Assembly (NCBI GenBank): GCA_008921705.1
Contig: VFFE01007634.1
Location: 432,349-496,348 of the forward strand
Reading direction: 5' to 3'
Length of the DNA stretch: 64,000 bases
Source: Burhinus oedicnemus
Taxonomy: Eukaryota; Chordata; Aves; Charadriiformes; Burhinidae
In this document: positions 1 through 11,900 of the stretch, in pieces
Numbering within the stretch: position 1 is the stretch's first letter
How the letters are laid out: each line of letters starts with the position of its first letter
Notes under the pieces: model-generated
What the model was told of the DNA's origin: nothing
The model's input: only the letters and a program-made list of their open reading frames with translations
Databases searched by the model: none
Position numbers and translations under genes: made by a program

Positions 1-3000
1 TTAACTTCAGATTTTGCTTATCAGAAAAAGAGAAGACCTTTGACAAACAGGGAAATAAAAAATAGACCTGCACAGAACTGAGAAAGTCCTTGACTCGGAG
101 GGGGGGGTCCCAACCACAAACAGACTCTTACCTAAAGCCAGAGGATGATTCAGTGTGTTGAGGAAATGTAGTCATGGACATAAATATAGGAGTTGCATTA
201 TTTTGCCCAGAATTTATCTTTTAAATGTGTTTAAATCTATCTAGATGAACTACTTGCTGGGCGTATTTAATAGAGCAGACATTTGTGTGACAATTACTGG
301 TTATGATGTCTCGGAAATGGCCTGTGCCTGTCGGAGGTCCCCGCACTCAGCAGCCAGGCCCACTTCTCACATCAGTTTGCTACCACACTGCAGATCTGAA
401 GGCAAGTTGAGAAACCAGTTGTTATTCTTTCTACTCAGAGGCAATTGGCTCATTTTTTCCCCACAGAGCTTGAATGAAATGGTAGCTGCTCTCTCCATTT
501 CCTTTCTTGCTCAATAGCAGTCCCTGTTTAGATTAGAGTCTTCAGGTTGAGCTTAGTCTGTATTTAAAAAGAAACTTAAAAGGACAAATTGTATTTAGTA
601 TTGTACAGCTGCTAAACTGAGAAAGAAGAGTTATTCTACCTGAGCAAACCCAATCAGCCCACTGTTATTTTTGGAGAGTCTGTCATCTTAATACCTGACC
701 TTTTTCTGCTGTCTTTAACATTACAGATGCTTATCTTGGTTTTCCTCTTCCCAGAATTAAAAGTTATAAAGTAAAAATGGGAGAAATACCTATTAGTTGC
801 TTTCATGATTTATTTCCATGGCAGTATCAGAAGCCCCAACTGTGGACTGCGATCCTGTTATGCCAGGCAACGTACAGATACAGCACTCCTGGCTCATGGA
901 GCTGACCATTCAGCTTTAGGACAAGACAAGCCCATGAGAGCATTTCAGAGCAGATGTACGTGACAGACCCACTTCCTTGTTATTATTTTGAACCCTTATG
1001 TTGTTTAGTTATATCTCTAACCTCTGTCTGTCTTTAGTCTGCTACTAATGATAAACCCTCCCTCTCTGCCTTATCCTTTTTATACCCCTCTACCTCTGTG
1101 GAGTTGAATACTTCCCGAGAGAAAGTTATGAAGTAACTTTGATTAAGAGCAGCTCTGGCTGTATAAGATGTTGCTGAGTCCTGCCAGCTGGCTCTGCTCT
1201 GGAAAAAGGACAAGGAATTAATTGTTGTCACATGCTATTGGCCAGCAAAATCCATCAGTGCCCAGCACCAGATCACAGCAACCTAGCCAAAGCCTTGTTA
1301 CTGGTATGTAGTAGTTCATCAGAATCCTTCTTCCCATCTCAGTATTTCATATAATGTAGTAAATGAGACATATTTATACATTATCACCTGCCCTTTATCT
1401 TGGTGAGAGAAATCGGTTAATGCTCTTTTGATCTGTGTATTTATTTGTCAGTTGTATTCAGTTTCCTGTTTACAAAATACTGAGACAAGACTACTAATTA
1501 AAAGAAATAACAATAAAAAAACTTTTCAGCTGTCCGCATTGTAACTACCCAAGACAAGCATGATGGCAAAAATAAATTCTGATCATGTTATAGATTTACC
1601 CTCTGGGGTTTTTTTCCGCTGTTATTTATAGAGGATGTGGCAATATATCTTGATTTGGAGTCTGATGGTGAAATAGTTGCAGCACACAAAATTGCATTTG
1701 GGACTGAAAGCCCATTTTAAAACCAACATAGCATCCTCTTTGGGTTAGTGGAAACATGCACCCTGTGGACCCCCATGACACACTTCAGTTTCCTCTTGGG
1801 TGGTATTTTTCCTTAAATTTGAGATCTATTTGAAGATCACAGTTTTTAACAGAGAAGCAGGTAAAAACATTTTAGCTCAGACAAAGTATTGATTTCAACT
1901 TTTACCTCCCAAGCAATCCTAGGAACTAGGCAAGAATTACAATTCAAACAAAACCATTTGTTTGCATAGATCAGACTTTCTCTATAGATTTAGCCTATCT
2001 CCAGAGTTGCACCTGCCTAATGGAGGAGTGTTTTTAAACTGAGAGTGTTCTTAACTAGTTGAATGAAGGCATCCTTAAGTCAATTTAAGCCTGAGCTGTA
2101 GCTGTTGAGTTTTTGAGAATAGTGGCAGTTTTGCAGTGGTTCTTGACGTCAGCAGTACAGAGAAACCACTTCAGATAAAATCAGGTTTCAAACAAATTTT
2201 AGTCAACCAAGTAAACGTCACTGCTGTTCTGACAGCACCGTTATCAGGCACAAGAACATTAGCCATAGCATCACACATAAACATGACTGTTTTGCTAATA
2301 CGTTGGTGGGGCGCCTCATCATCCCACCTGCTACCAAGGATCCTTGGTGTAATGGAGCCAGGAATACCTGCTCCGTACTCTTCTTCCACAGGTACTATGA
2401 GAGGAAAGAACCCCAACCCACGGCTTGGAAAAAAAGTGTCATTCAAGTCAGACTGCAATAACCTGTACCCAGTTGCTAAGACTAGCTGCGTAAGTGCTAG
2501 GTAGATTAATGAAGCTGCAACTCCTTGGACGATTGTGCAAAGGAGCAGGAAGAGCGAGAGTTCAGGGCTGTAGTCTCGAGCTGACTACACGAGCTCTCCA
2601 AATCAGGGTGATGAGTGTGACAGAAACAGAGAGGGAGCCTCATTTGTAGGACTATGACTAAGCCAAGTACATTGATGAGACCGTAAAAGCACAGCAGAAG
2701 GCATACTAACCTTTAAAATACATTGCGCCAGTCTTGCTCTTCAATTAGCATGTTTTAGCCTGTGCTTAACGCAGGCCTTTGAACTTCAAATTAAACCAGA
2801 ATGGAACCATCACTTTGCAGCAGCCTGTTCAAGAGGGAATAACCACCAAAACTGGCTAAAAGCAAAGGTCCACGATTCTCTTCAAGCTCTGTTATTAGGC
2901 AGATGAGCTTCATTATATATTGAGCAGTTAAATAGTTAAAATTGAGATCATACTGGACGCTAAAATATGTCCTGAGGTTAATTACAGAGCTCTCTTTTGT

Positions 3001-4154
3001 TTTAAAGCTATCAAAATAACCATGAAGAAGAAAAAGCAGAAGTCTGCCTGCCCCGGAAAATCTACATCTGTGTTTGTTGCTTCCCAAGCGCTACAGAAGC
3101 AGAAACAATATACATGATGCATAGGTGCCAAGCTCTTGTTGACTGAGTAGGACAGCCAGTGGGAGCTCTGAAAATACTCTGCTGGCTCATAGCCACTGTC
3201 AGACATAGATAAAAATAGGTCATGATAAACTGAGTGTAGTCTCCAACTGCCAGATGTTGGAAATTACCATGTTAGCATACAAAATATGAGCAGCTGTTAA
3301 CATGGCAGCATTCTCTGCTGGTAGGCAACACATTTAATCAACAATTTATTAATAGTGTTGTAATGAAAATATGATTTGGAGACTATTAAACTGTGGCTTG
3401 GTGGCAATCTCTTAATTTAGTGGTTTTCCTTTAACAATTCCCTGAATAGTCTACATCTCCTCATTGTGCTTAAATAGAGAAGTAACAAGTAATACGTGAA
3501 AACACCAATATTTACTGTACTCATTTAAAGCACTGGTGCATAACTGAGAGCTTCCTTGATCAGGGAGCTGGGCTGAAGGCCATGACCCCTTTTACTGGTT
3601 ATGACTTTCTTGTGCAGGGGACAAAGTTACACAGGGTTTGTGGAAATCCAGAGTCTCGTTTGTGACCCTCAAAGGAATATGGCACGTGACAGTGTTTCAC
3701 CATGCAGTAAAGGAAAAAATCTGTAACAAAGAGTTTCAGGACAAAAAGCCATCAAGATTTTAAAGTGACTGAACTTCAAAAGGAGGAAAAGAAAATCCTC
3801 TTGCTTTATTCAATTTATACATAAATATCATAAGATGTACTATAACAAAGTTTCTCTTGTACAGGGTACGTTCACAGCGCAGTGATTACGGCGTATTTCG
3901 GACAGCAGTATATTCACTGCAGAAGAGCATTCAGGGCAGCCCATACAGAACAGGCCACAAAAGAGGATCCTCACCAAAGAGTGACCACAGATGAGCTACA
4001 GTAATTTGAGAGATCGCTTTGTGAACTGTAGTCACTACAGAGACAGAACACGAGCCATGCTTGTATGGCCTCAAAGATTCCATTACAGAATATTGAATAG
4101 CAAGGCAGTCACACATTTAGACTATGCAAAATATTTTTAAGGGCTCTGGGAAAG
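1..4154. other. region with no recognised gene
   Basis: A+T-rich sequence without a recognisable exon. Points of note are a consensus CRE at 2144-2151, a stretch open on both strands at about 2171-2458, and on the minus strand at about 2980-3060 a short hydrophobic segment followed by KQKRAL and a stop, which I cannot place in a gene. Confidence 0.6.
2144..2151 (+). promoter_or_regulatory. consensus cAMP-response element (TGACGTCA)
   Basis: A perfect 8-bp CREB/ATF palindrome in otherwise CpG-poor sequence. No promoter or transcript start is evident next to it, so function is unknown. Confidence 0.35.
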
Positions 4155-4264
4155 CTAGTCGTCGTCTACGGCACTCCCCAGGTACAAGCTGTAACAAACC
4201 TCTTGAGCAGTGAAGTTGTTTCTCCCTGCTTTGCTGGAAAGATGATCTAACCTCCAGCTAAGCC
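4155..4264 (-). CDS. possible cytoplasmic-tail exon of the Ig-receptor locus (speculative)
   Basis: A good acceptor (TGTTAGTTTTTTCAG|GGCTT) opens a frame that, entered in phase 1 as the Ig exon donor requires, runs 35 codons to a stop. It ends AQEVCYSLYLGSAVDDD, tyrosine-bearing and acidic, loosely like immune-receptor tails, but with no true ITIM or ITAM. No transmembrane exon was found between it and the Ig exon 3.8 kb away, so it may be chance. Confidence 0.22.
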
Positions 4265-7200
4265 CTGAAAAAACTAACAGAAGACAAAATAACCCTGGTA
4301 TGTAAATACATTCACATTTCAGATACCTGCTCTTAGTATTCAGCAGTCCTTGGACAACCGCTGTTAGCTTTGCTGTCAATACCCTTCACCTCTGTTCAGA
4401 CCTTGGAAGCCAGGTTTTACTTACATTTCCAGTTTTGATTTTTCTTCAGTGCCTTTTTTTTTTTTTTTTTAAAGTTTTAGAGCTGGCAAAAGTGGAACAA
4501 GCGTTAACACACCCATCTCCTCCAAGCACACCCCCTCCACCAGTTAGACAGTAATTATACATAATAATTATATATACAGCTTCATTTAAACCTAGTATTT
4601 CATTGTGCATAGGAGACTACCTTCTCTGGAAGACTTTTCCTAGTGTGTGAATGAATTAACACTAACAGTCACTTTCCACAGGAATGTAATCCTTTCTGGC
4701 GTACCACTCTGGCTATGATGTGGTCAGCACTGATGATAGGTTCAGAGATCAGACTCCATCCTATGTGTAGTACTGTCTGGTCAAACAATTACCACCATGT
4801 GCATTTTTTCTCTACCTTCTGCTATTTATACCTGGGCTGCCTGAAGAAATGCTTTTGTTGGAGAATGTTATTCAGTCCAGAAGATTCTTCAAAGTATGAT
4901 AATACATCCTTTATTATTTCTGGACATGGGGGAAAGAGTTGAAGACAGTCTTCTAAAATTACATACCCTCCAAATTCAGACTCCTTACAGTGTTTTGTTA
5001 GTGACAAAACATTGAGACATTGCTTGGAACCAACCTTTTTTCTTGGATATTGTCCCGCTGACATGCTTCCAACAGGAAACTCACATAATCCGTTCTTCAG
5101 CAGCAAATTATCATATTGTTTTCAGTTTCACAGTTATTTAGCCTTATTTTGTTTATGACATTGTCGTTTTAGTTCTGAATGTCAAAGTAGACCGCAGATC
5201 CTTGTCTCGCTCTTGTTTGAGACTTTCAGCTGCCCTGGTTCATGGGATTTGCTCATCTGCTGCATTGGATACAATAGTCGTAGTGGATTTGTCATCTTTT
5301 CCTCTTGATTCATTGCAAAAAAGAATCAAGTGATTCATAAAGTGTAGACACAGCCTTAAAAAGCAATGAAAACTCCAGTCAAAATAACTTCTGCCCATAA
5401 AGTCTATTTAAAATGAACTTTTACCCAAGAAACAGCATCTAGCCCAGCTCGAGGGAACGGAGAGAAACACAGGCCATGGAGCTATAGTTTCAGAGGGGAA
5501 GAGTGTCTCACTACTAACATTGAAAGGCAAAGTCTTTGTATGTTTGGATTCGGTTCTCTTAGTTAATTAGGTACCAGGCACAAAGTACTTATCTAGAATA
5601 CCAAAGATGTCAAGTTCCAGCGTAAACCAGCTTCTATGAAATCTGAAATGGCAAAGCATTTTTATTCCCTTAATCATTTAACTCTAATATTTCCAAAAAG
5701 CTTTATCACTCTCTTCCTTCTGGATGGATGCTCTTTTGATGCAGTCAACTAGCAAACTGCTACGGTATTCAGATGTTATTTTGGACTGTGCAAAAAATCA
5801 TCCTGTTTTCATTTCCTAAGCACATGTAGGATTTGAGATCTTCAGGTAAGTCCTTTAGCAAAACCTGAGAATTAAAGATCTCCCTGAAATGTGTGCAAAG
5901 ACCTGTGCTCACAGACATATCAAATCAAATTCTCAAGCTGACATGGCATAAACCAGTAAAAAGGTGGAAGTCATGAAGTGGTGTCTTTTTGTCTTCACAC
6001 TTATACTTTGCTATGGGGGTTACCCATACAGCAGGTACCTGCTGGCTGAATGTCAAACAGGAGGCATGGTAGGTACGGCCAGAGCCCCTCAAGAGTGTAC
6101 TTTTTGTGTGGTTCCATGACCTGGAAGTTTGCATTAATGCTACAGCAGTGCTTAGATTTGGGCTGAAACCTGCAGAACTTAGCACTGAAAAAATCATCAA
6201 CTGCTCCAAGAACACCCTCCTCAAGGGCCAAATTCCCCTGCAGCTGGCAGAACTCTCTAGGAAACAGTCCCTGAGCATCTCAACTCAGGACATATGGGAT
6301 GAATCTCCAGAGAGATAAAGTGCTATACAGTAGAAGCACAACTACAGCGCCCAGCTTTGCCATGGGGATGTTCACTCTCTGGTTAAGCTAACTGAGGTAC
6401 TTGGAGCTATATGTTTTCACTTGACCTAATTGCTCAGCGTTGTTATGATATATGATACAGGTAAGAATAAAATCCATGCCTTGGTTCAAGTTCTGTGATC
6501 CAAGATTTCCTTTGCAACCCCAAGAATTGGAAAAAATGATGACATAAATTGGAGACTGTAAATAGCCTTGCAGAGAAGTACGGAACCTTCATGTTTGCTG
6601 TTCTAGAAATGGTGCCCAAACCTACCCAAAATGTACAGCTTAAAAAAAAAAAAAAAAAAAAATTAAAAGTGACTTCAGGAGTGAATCAGTCCACCCCCCC
6701 ACCCAAGTGCAGGGTCATCTATACTTTACCATTCCTGAGGGATGCATGCCTGATGAACGGTAACATCAATCCCTCCTACAGCTCCTGCAGTTCGACAATT
6801 TTTCCCCCCAGTGTCTAATACGTGTCTTTTCTGCTTGTACTTTAAGGCTACTACTACTTGACCAAGTAAGAGATCAGATCACCTAACTCATTTTAGGAGC
6901 TCAGATTATTTAAACTCTTTAACAGCCTTTTACATTCATTTCCAGCCATTTTGAACACTAGTTCATTCATTCTCTGCCAACGATGTTTTCTAAATCTTTG
7001 ATAATTTTTGTGCCTCCCTTTGCAATACCAGTTGGCCAATAGTATAAGATAGTTTCCACAGCTGGACTGTGCTGGATGAAACGAAAGGTTACTTCCCATG
7101 ACTTGACCAGTTGATATACAAGTGATGTTTGATAATGTTAAAGGTCTGGTCAGAGCTAGTCCCCTAGTCTTTCTTTACAGTTGAGAGGTAGAAAGAGAGA

Positions 7201-8026
7201 GGTAGAGATCAGCATCTTCAAGAAGTGATGCATAGTGTCTTGAGACAGTTCTGTAACAGAAGTGAGGTAAATTGTTTTCTAGGTATGTCACATTCTTTCC
7301 ATAATTTAAGGTGAAACATACCTCACTCCTATCGCTGAAAAATTTAATTGTGTTTGAATACTCATTGTATTAATGCTTTTCAATGCTTAATTCAGAATTG
7401 GGACCTTAAACTGCTCCCCTGTAAAGGCTAGCATATGACTATAATAAAATAAGGAGACACAGCTCATATAAAACATTTTATCACAACAACTTTAGGGACA
7501 CAAGTTCTTATAAATATGGAGCCCATACTGCCCTATCTTCCATATTGATTTATCCCCCACTTTTTATTAAGAACTTGTAACAAAAAGATAAAATGGTTAG
7601 TAAAGGGTACATATTATTGAACAGAGTAACCATGTGATTGTTTCAGCTGCCCCTTACGACAAGGCAGACTCATTCACTGTCTCACATCTAGCCTACCAAA
7701 TCCCTTCTGAGAAGGAATTGTGTTTGGGTCTTTTGTGAAATACACAGCTGGTGTACAGCTTTTTTGTAAACCTTAACTAATAATTCCTATTAGCAAACCC
7801 CTACAGAAGAAAACAAACACTAGTCTAGGTGTATTAAGGCAGAGAGCTTAAGTCAGTTGTCATTAAGAACCGTTCAGGTCCTCTCTGTGTTTGTCTCATT
7901 CATCCTAAGATCCACAGTGTTGAGGGGGGGGGATGTGGGAGAGGAAGGAAATGTAAAAAATAGTTCAAACTGAAGAATCCTTATGAAGACAAGTTAAATG
8001 GTATGCATATGTTCTTGCTAGCTTAC
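4265..8026. other. region with no recognised gene, between tail candidate and Ig exon
   Basis: I looked for a transmembrane exon on the minus strand and found none convincing. Candidates after acceptors near 7800, 7710 and 7060 run into stops in the required phase. An A run lies at about 6641-6661 and a G run at 7923-7931. Confidence 0.5.
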
Positions 8027-8350
8027 CTTTCTCTTCAACAATCACTGTTGTTCCATTTCCACATACTTTCTTATAGAAAGGTATTTCAATAATTATCTCA
8101 CAGTAGTAAAATCCAGTGTCATTTACATTGGCAGATTTTATCAGTAGCACATCCTTGCTTTCACAGGTGACATTGGATACATAGCAAAGTTTTGATGATA
8201 TAGTTCTGGTGATGTTCTCTCTATTAACAAGATACCAGCTTACTCTATACCTCACAACAGATTTTTCCCAAATACAAGCAATTTCAGTGTAGTCTCCAAT
8301 TGACAGATGTATTTTCATTGGTGTTTGGATGACTGTCAAATTATTGGGAC
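8027..8350 (-). CDS. V-set immunoglobulin domain exon of an unidentified receptor (NKp30/TMIGD2-like)
   Basis: One 324-nt exon, phase 1 at both ends as usual for Ig domains, with acceptor GCTACAG|GTCCC and donor AAAG|GTAAGC. The 108 codons show V-set order: NLTVIQTP strand A, the first cysteine in IACIW, VSWYLV in strand C, LLIKSANVNDTGFYYC with the second cysteine, and a closing strand CGNGTTVIVEE. Three extra cysteines and five N-glycosylation sequons mark a secreted or cell-surface domain. The G-N-G-T ending resembles NKp30 (NCR3) and TMIGD2 as I recall them, but identity is low and I do not name it. No stop lies within the exon. I could not find a convincing leader or transmembrane exon nearby, so gene completeness is unknown. 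It may be a functional immune receptor exon or a recently silenced one. Confidence 0.72.
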
Positions 8351-11300
8351 CTGTAGCTAGTGGAGAAATACACATAGATTTAAAAGTTAAAGCAGCGAAG
8401 AGATGACATTACAGCTCTAATGTCTACAACCACAGTATATAAAATGATGTTAATACTGTAAAATCATTATGAGATTAATTTTTAAGATTAGTTACTACCA
8501 ACTTCTCCCTTGAACAATGGCAATTACTTTCTGGCTAAAGGAAACTTTTAATCTGGTGTGTTAAAGTCCTCCGTCACTGTTTGTGTGCAATAAATGAAGG
8601 TTTTCTGTGTACTCGCCCATATGCTTATTTTTTATTTAAAAAAAAAAAAGGCGCTTTTCTAATACAGGTTGAGTCTGAAGCATATTAAACACATTATCTG
8701 CCAGATAAAGAATGACCAAAAGGAGTCATTCAGAATGATTCATCAGTGAATAGACTCATCAAGATGAAAGAAAAATCCAGCACAATTTTTGTCACCATGT
8801 AGGAGTTCTTGTCCTGCGCCACTTCAAATTACTGACAGATGTACAGCATTTTTGAGGTGGGTTCTTTAATTTTGTTTAAACTTCTTTCATTAAGTTTTTG
8901 CTGACAAATATTATAGCATCAAACTCACCTCCTTAGTCTAATAAACTAAGTATACAATATGCCATGCAGACCACAGTTGTCTCATCAGGTCTGTTGCCTG
9001 GCTTTTAGCTAGGGCTGACTCAAACTGTATTGGAAGAAATAAAACATTTTACTCTTTCCTGCTTTGAATCTCTTTACAACTCACTGTCCACATGCATAGT
9101 GATCTACGTGAGCTATCGTGCAACACCGTACAAAATATTTTCTTCTGAAGTGAAACCACTGTGTGGGTATCAGATAACTATTTTTTTATTCTAATGACAT
9201 TGATACTTATCAAAAAAGTGCTAATCCTATAAAATCTGTCCCCGTGACTGCTGAGACCATTAGTTTCATATGCTATGTGAAGAATGAAAATTTCCTTTTT
9301 TCTAGAATTTATACTATTAAAGTGAAGAACTACTCATAATGAGAGTAAACTGCGTGATTTTCTTCCAAATTTTATCCTGTTTGTAACTCAGGCACATTTC
9401 ACACCAACATATAAGTAATGGGAAGATTTTGCCCCTATCTGGTCCTAAAATGGCATCTCATAAGTTTTATCACAATTACGCAAATAAAATTTTTTCCTTT
9501 CCCTTTAGAAAAAGCCACATATTTGTCATACCTAAAGGAGATAGGCACCTCTATTTTTTCCACAATGCAGGACTCAACAGCTTACAGAGAACAATACGGA
9601 CAGTATAGGAGTAACATAAACAGCAGAAAAAATAAGGGAAAGAATTTATGTAGTGTGTAAGCTGCTCAAGTGCCAGAGAACTGATCACTAATTTCAGTTT
9701 TTCTATTAATTTGGTTTGTTGTTTAAAATACAGTTGTGCTATAGTCTGTGCTTTGTTTCTGTCTTGTTACTTTACCGTCTTTCTGAAAAATATCACTGAA
9801 AAAATCCTTTTGCCCTTGCTTAATCCCTCCCTCTCTTTAGTTCCATTTTTTAATTTATACTGAACACCTTCAGTATTATCCAGTGCAATTTATACTGAAT
9901 AAGGAATATGAAACCTTATCTGCTTTGTATTTCAGCACCTACGTGATCTAGAACAAAACCTCCTTAACATTTTAAAATTCTACATTCGGTGTTTGTCACA
10001 ATAAATATTCAAGCCTGAAGGTCTAAGAAAAACAGTGTTTGCATTAACCTAACATCATTTTAGGTGTCGAAGCATACAATTTGTTCCTCTATGCTTTTTC
10101 TACAACAATCTATTTGTGAAAATGCTTTTTGATTCCCCACGCATTTTAATTTTGATTTCAGCATTATGAAAATACAGTTAACATTCTCCTTGTCTCACGC
10201 ACAAGTCTATTTGAGGTGGATATACTGTGAGAAGTTTTTTTTAAATCCAGCTCAAGGATTACAGGTGACTAACTATAAACAAAACAAAGCAAATAAAGAG
10301 CACTTACCTAAGGAGCCAAAACACATTGTTAAAAGAAGTTGCAATGAAGTTATGATCATCACGCAGGATTATTAGCATTTACATCAGCGTGTCTTTGTCG
10401 CAGATCAGCAAAACAACAAACGAAAGCATGTCAGATTCGTAGCTTAACTTCCTCTTCCCTCATGTGGTGAGGACGATGGAAACCTAAATGTAACCCAAAT
10501 TTTCCTCACACTCTTTGAAATTGCCATCATAGATGTGTCTGGTTTAGAGCCCAGCTATCCTGCCTGAAATCAGAACATTCCTTCTTTAAATTTTAAATTG
10601 TGTCCTAACCTTTCAACACTACATTAGCCTCTCTTCTGATATGACATGAAGAACTGCTTTCCCATACTTACAGTGGTTTCAGGTGAATGTTTGCCATTGC
10701 ACTTCTGCAATCCTTCATTTAAATGCATTTTATGAAGATAAGACTTCTTTACCTACTGTGTACAGGCTTGTCAGCAGCCTCTTCCAGACAACCTGATGAA
10801 TCTTATCCAAAGACAAAGAGACAATGATTGTAACGTAGGTTATATTGATGCCAAGTATTACTCCTATCTTTCCTCACCACACTTTTCATTGTCATCTTGC
10901 CGAAATCTTGCCTAAATTCTTCCCTCCTGTGAAAAGTACTTTGCAACTTTTGCCTTAACAGTAGCATAGCTCCATTGGCAGGAGCAATGCAGGAAAGCCA
11001 AGTTCAAAGACCATACTCATAGTGGCCCCAACATCCTGCAACATCAGCGGGAAACAATCCAGTACACTATACTGTATATGCAATGCAGATCACTATTACG
11101 TCTATGGATGCAGTTGCATTAATGCAATACCAGTGTCAGGTATATTAACCAAGGCTTGTTTCAGGAAGATTATAAGCATGGGTTAAATAAAATGATCTAC
11201 AGTTAAGTCATCAAGTTAAGGGCCATGTTGAAACTCCTTTGCCTTCAATTACAAAAAAAAAAAATTTACAAATACAGATAATTGAATGCGTTTAATGTTC

Positions 11301-11689
11301 TCCAGTACTGATTTTTGTCTCCAATTACATTGCCTTGGCAGAGAAGTGGAAGACAAAATATTGCTTCTGTTTTCTTAACTTATCCAGTCTTAGTCCCTTG
11401 TCAGATGTTTCAAATGCAAAGGTACCAGGCCAGACAAAATTGTCCCACAAACATGTTCAGTTGGATAACATCAAAATTGCAACAACAGAAGTTAAAAAAA
11501 AAAAAATCAAATAAAACTTGCTGAGAACATAAATCAGTTAAATTAAGAACTTGATAAGAACCTATCAACTACAAAATTTCCTAGAACTAGCATCAGGTTT
11601 TAGCAGCACCAGGCAGTTGTCCAGAAGAGCTGATCTGCAATTTGTAATGAAGCCACAGCCACGTTTAAAGCCTAAAGCACTGTTCCTTT
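8351..11689. other. region between the two Ig copies
   Basis: No exon is supported. This is where a leader exon for the intact Ig domain would be expected. A hydrophobic ATG frame at 10429-10383 (MLSFVVLLIC) is followed by a GT donor but in the wrong phase. Confidence 0.5.
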
Positions 11690-11900
11690 CCATCTGCCAG
11701 CAACAAAAGCACGATACTGAGAAGCAGGTGAGCTGATGCATCTACCTTACAGAAGTAGTTTCCAGTGTCATTTATATTGCCAAGTAAAACAAAAATGAGA
11801 CAATAGCAAAGATAAATGTCAAAACCAGCAAATTCTAGGACTTTGCTGTAGGCTGTCCCTATTTCTGATGGTATCCAGCTGACTTAATTATCACCTTTTA
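11690..11900 (-). pseudogene. degenerate second V-set Ig exon
   Basis: On the minus strand this stretch reads VSWIPSEIGTAYSKVLEF and then LLGNINDTGNYFCK, lining up with VSWYLV and SANVNDTGFYYC of the intact exon at 8027-8350. The DNA around the second cysteine is also alike (CCAGTGTCATTTA on plus in both). An in-frame stop (TAA, plus 11884-11886) sits just before VSW. The first-cysteine half is not recognisable and no G-N-G-T strand follows the second cysteine. Both copies have the same orientation, so an old tandem duplication followed by decay is the simplest reading. It could also be part of a diverged gene with other exon limits. Confidence 0.55.

Noticed and set aside
2791..3206. Hydrophobic minus-strand frames as a transmembrane exon of the Ig receptor
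   Set aside because: They lie beyond the candidate tail exon, the preceding acceptor lacks a good pyrimidine tract, and the frame with the hydrophobic stretch is not in the required phase.
6893..7099. Minus-strand frame with a short hydrophobic stretch and basic run
   Set aside because: Only about eight hydrophobic residues, too few for a membrane span; in phase 1 from the nearest acceptor it soon meets a stop.
10383..10429. Hydrophobic leader exon MLSFVVLLIC for the Ig receptor
   Set aside because: The only donor (GTAAAT) leaves phase 2, while the Ig exon needs phase 1, so the junction would be out of frame.
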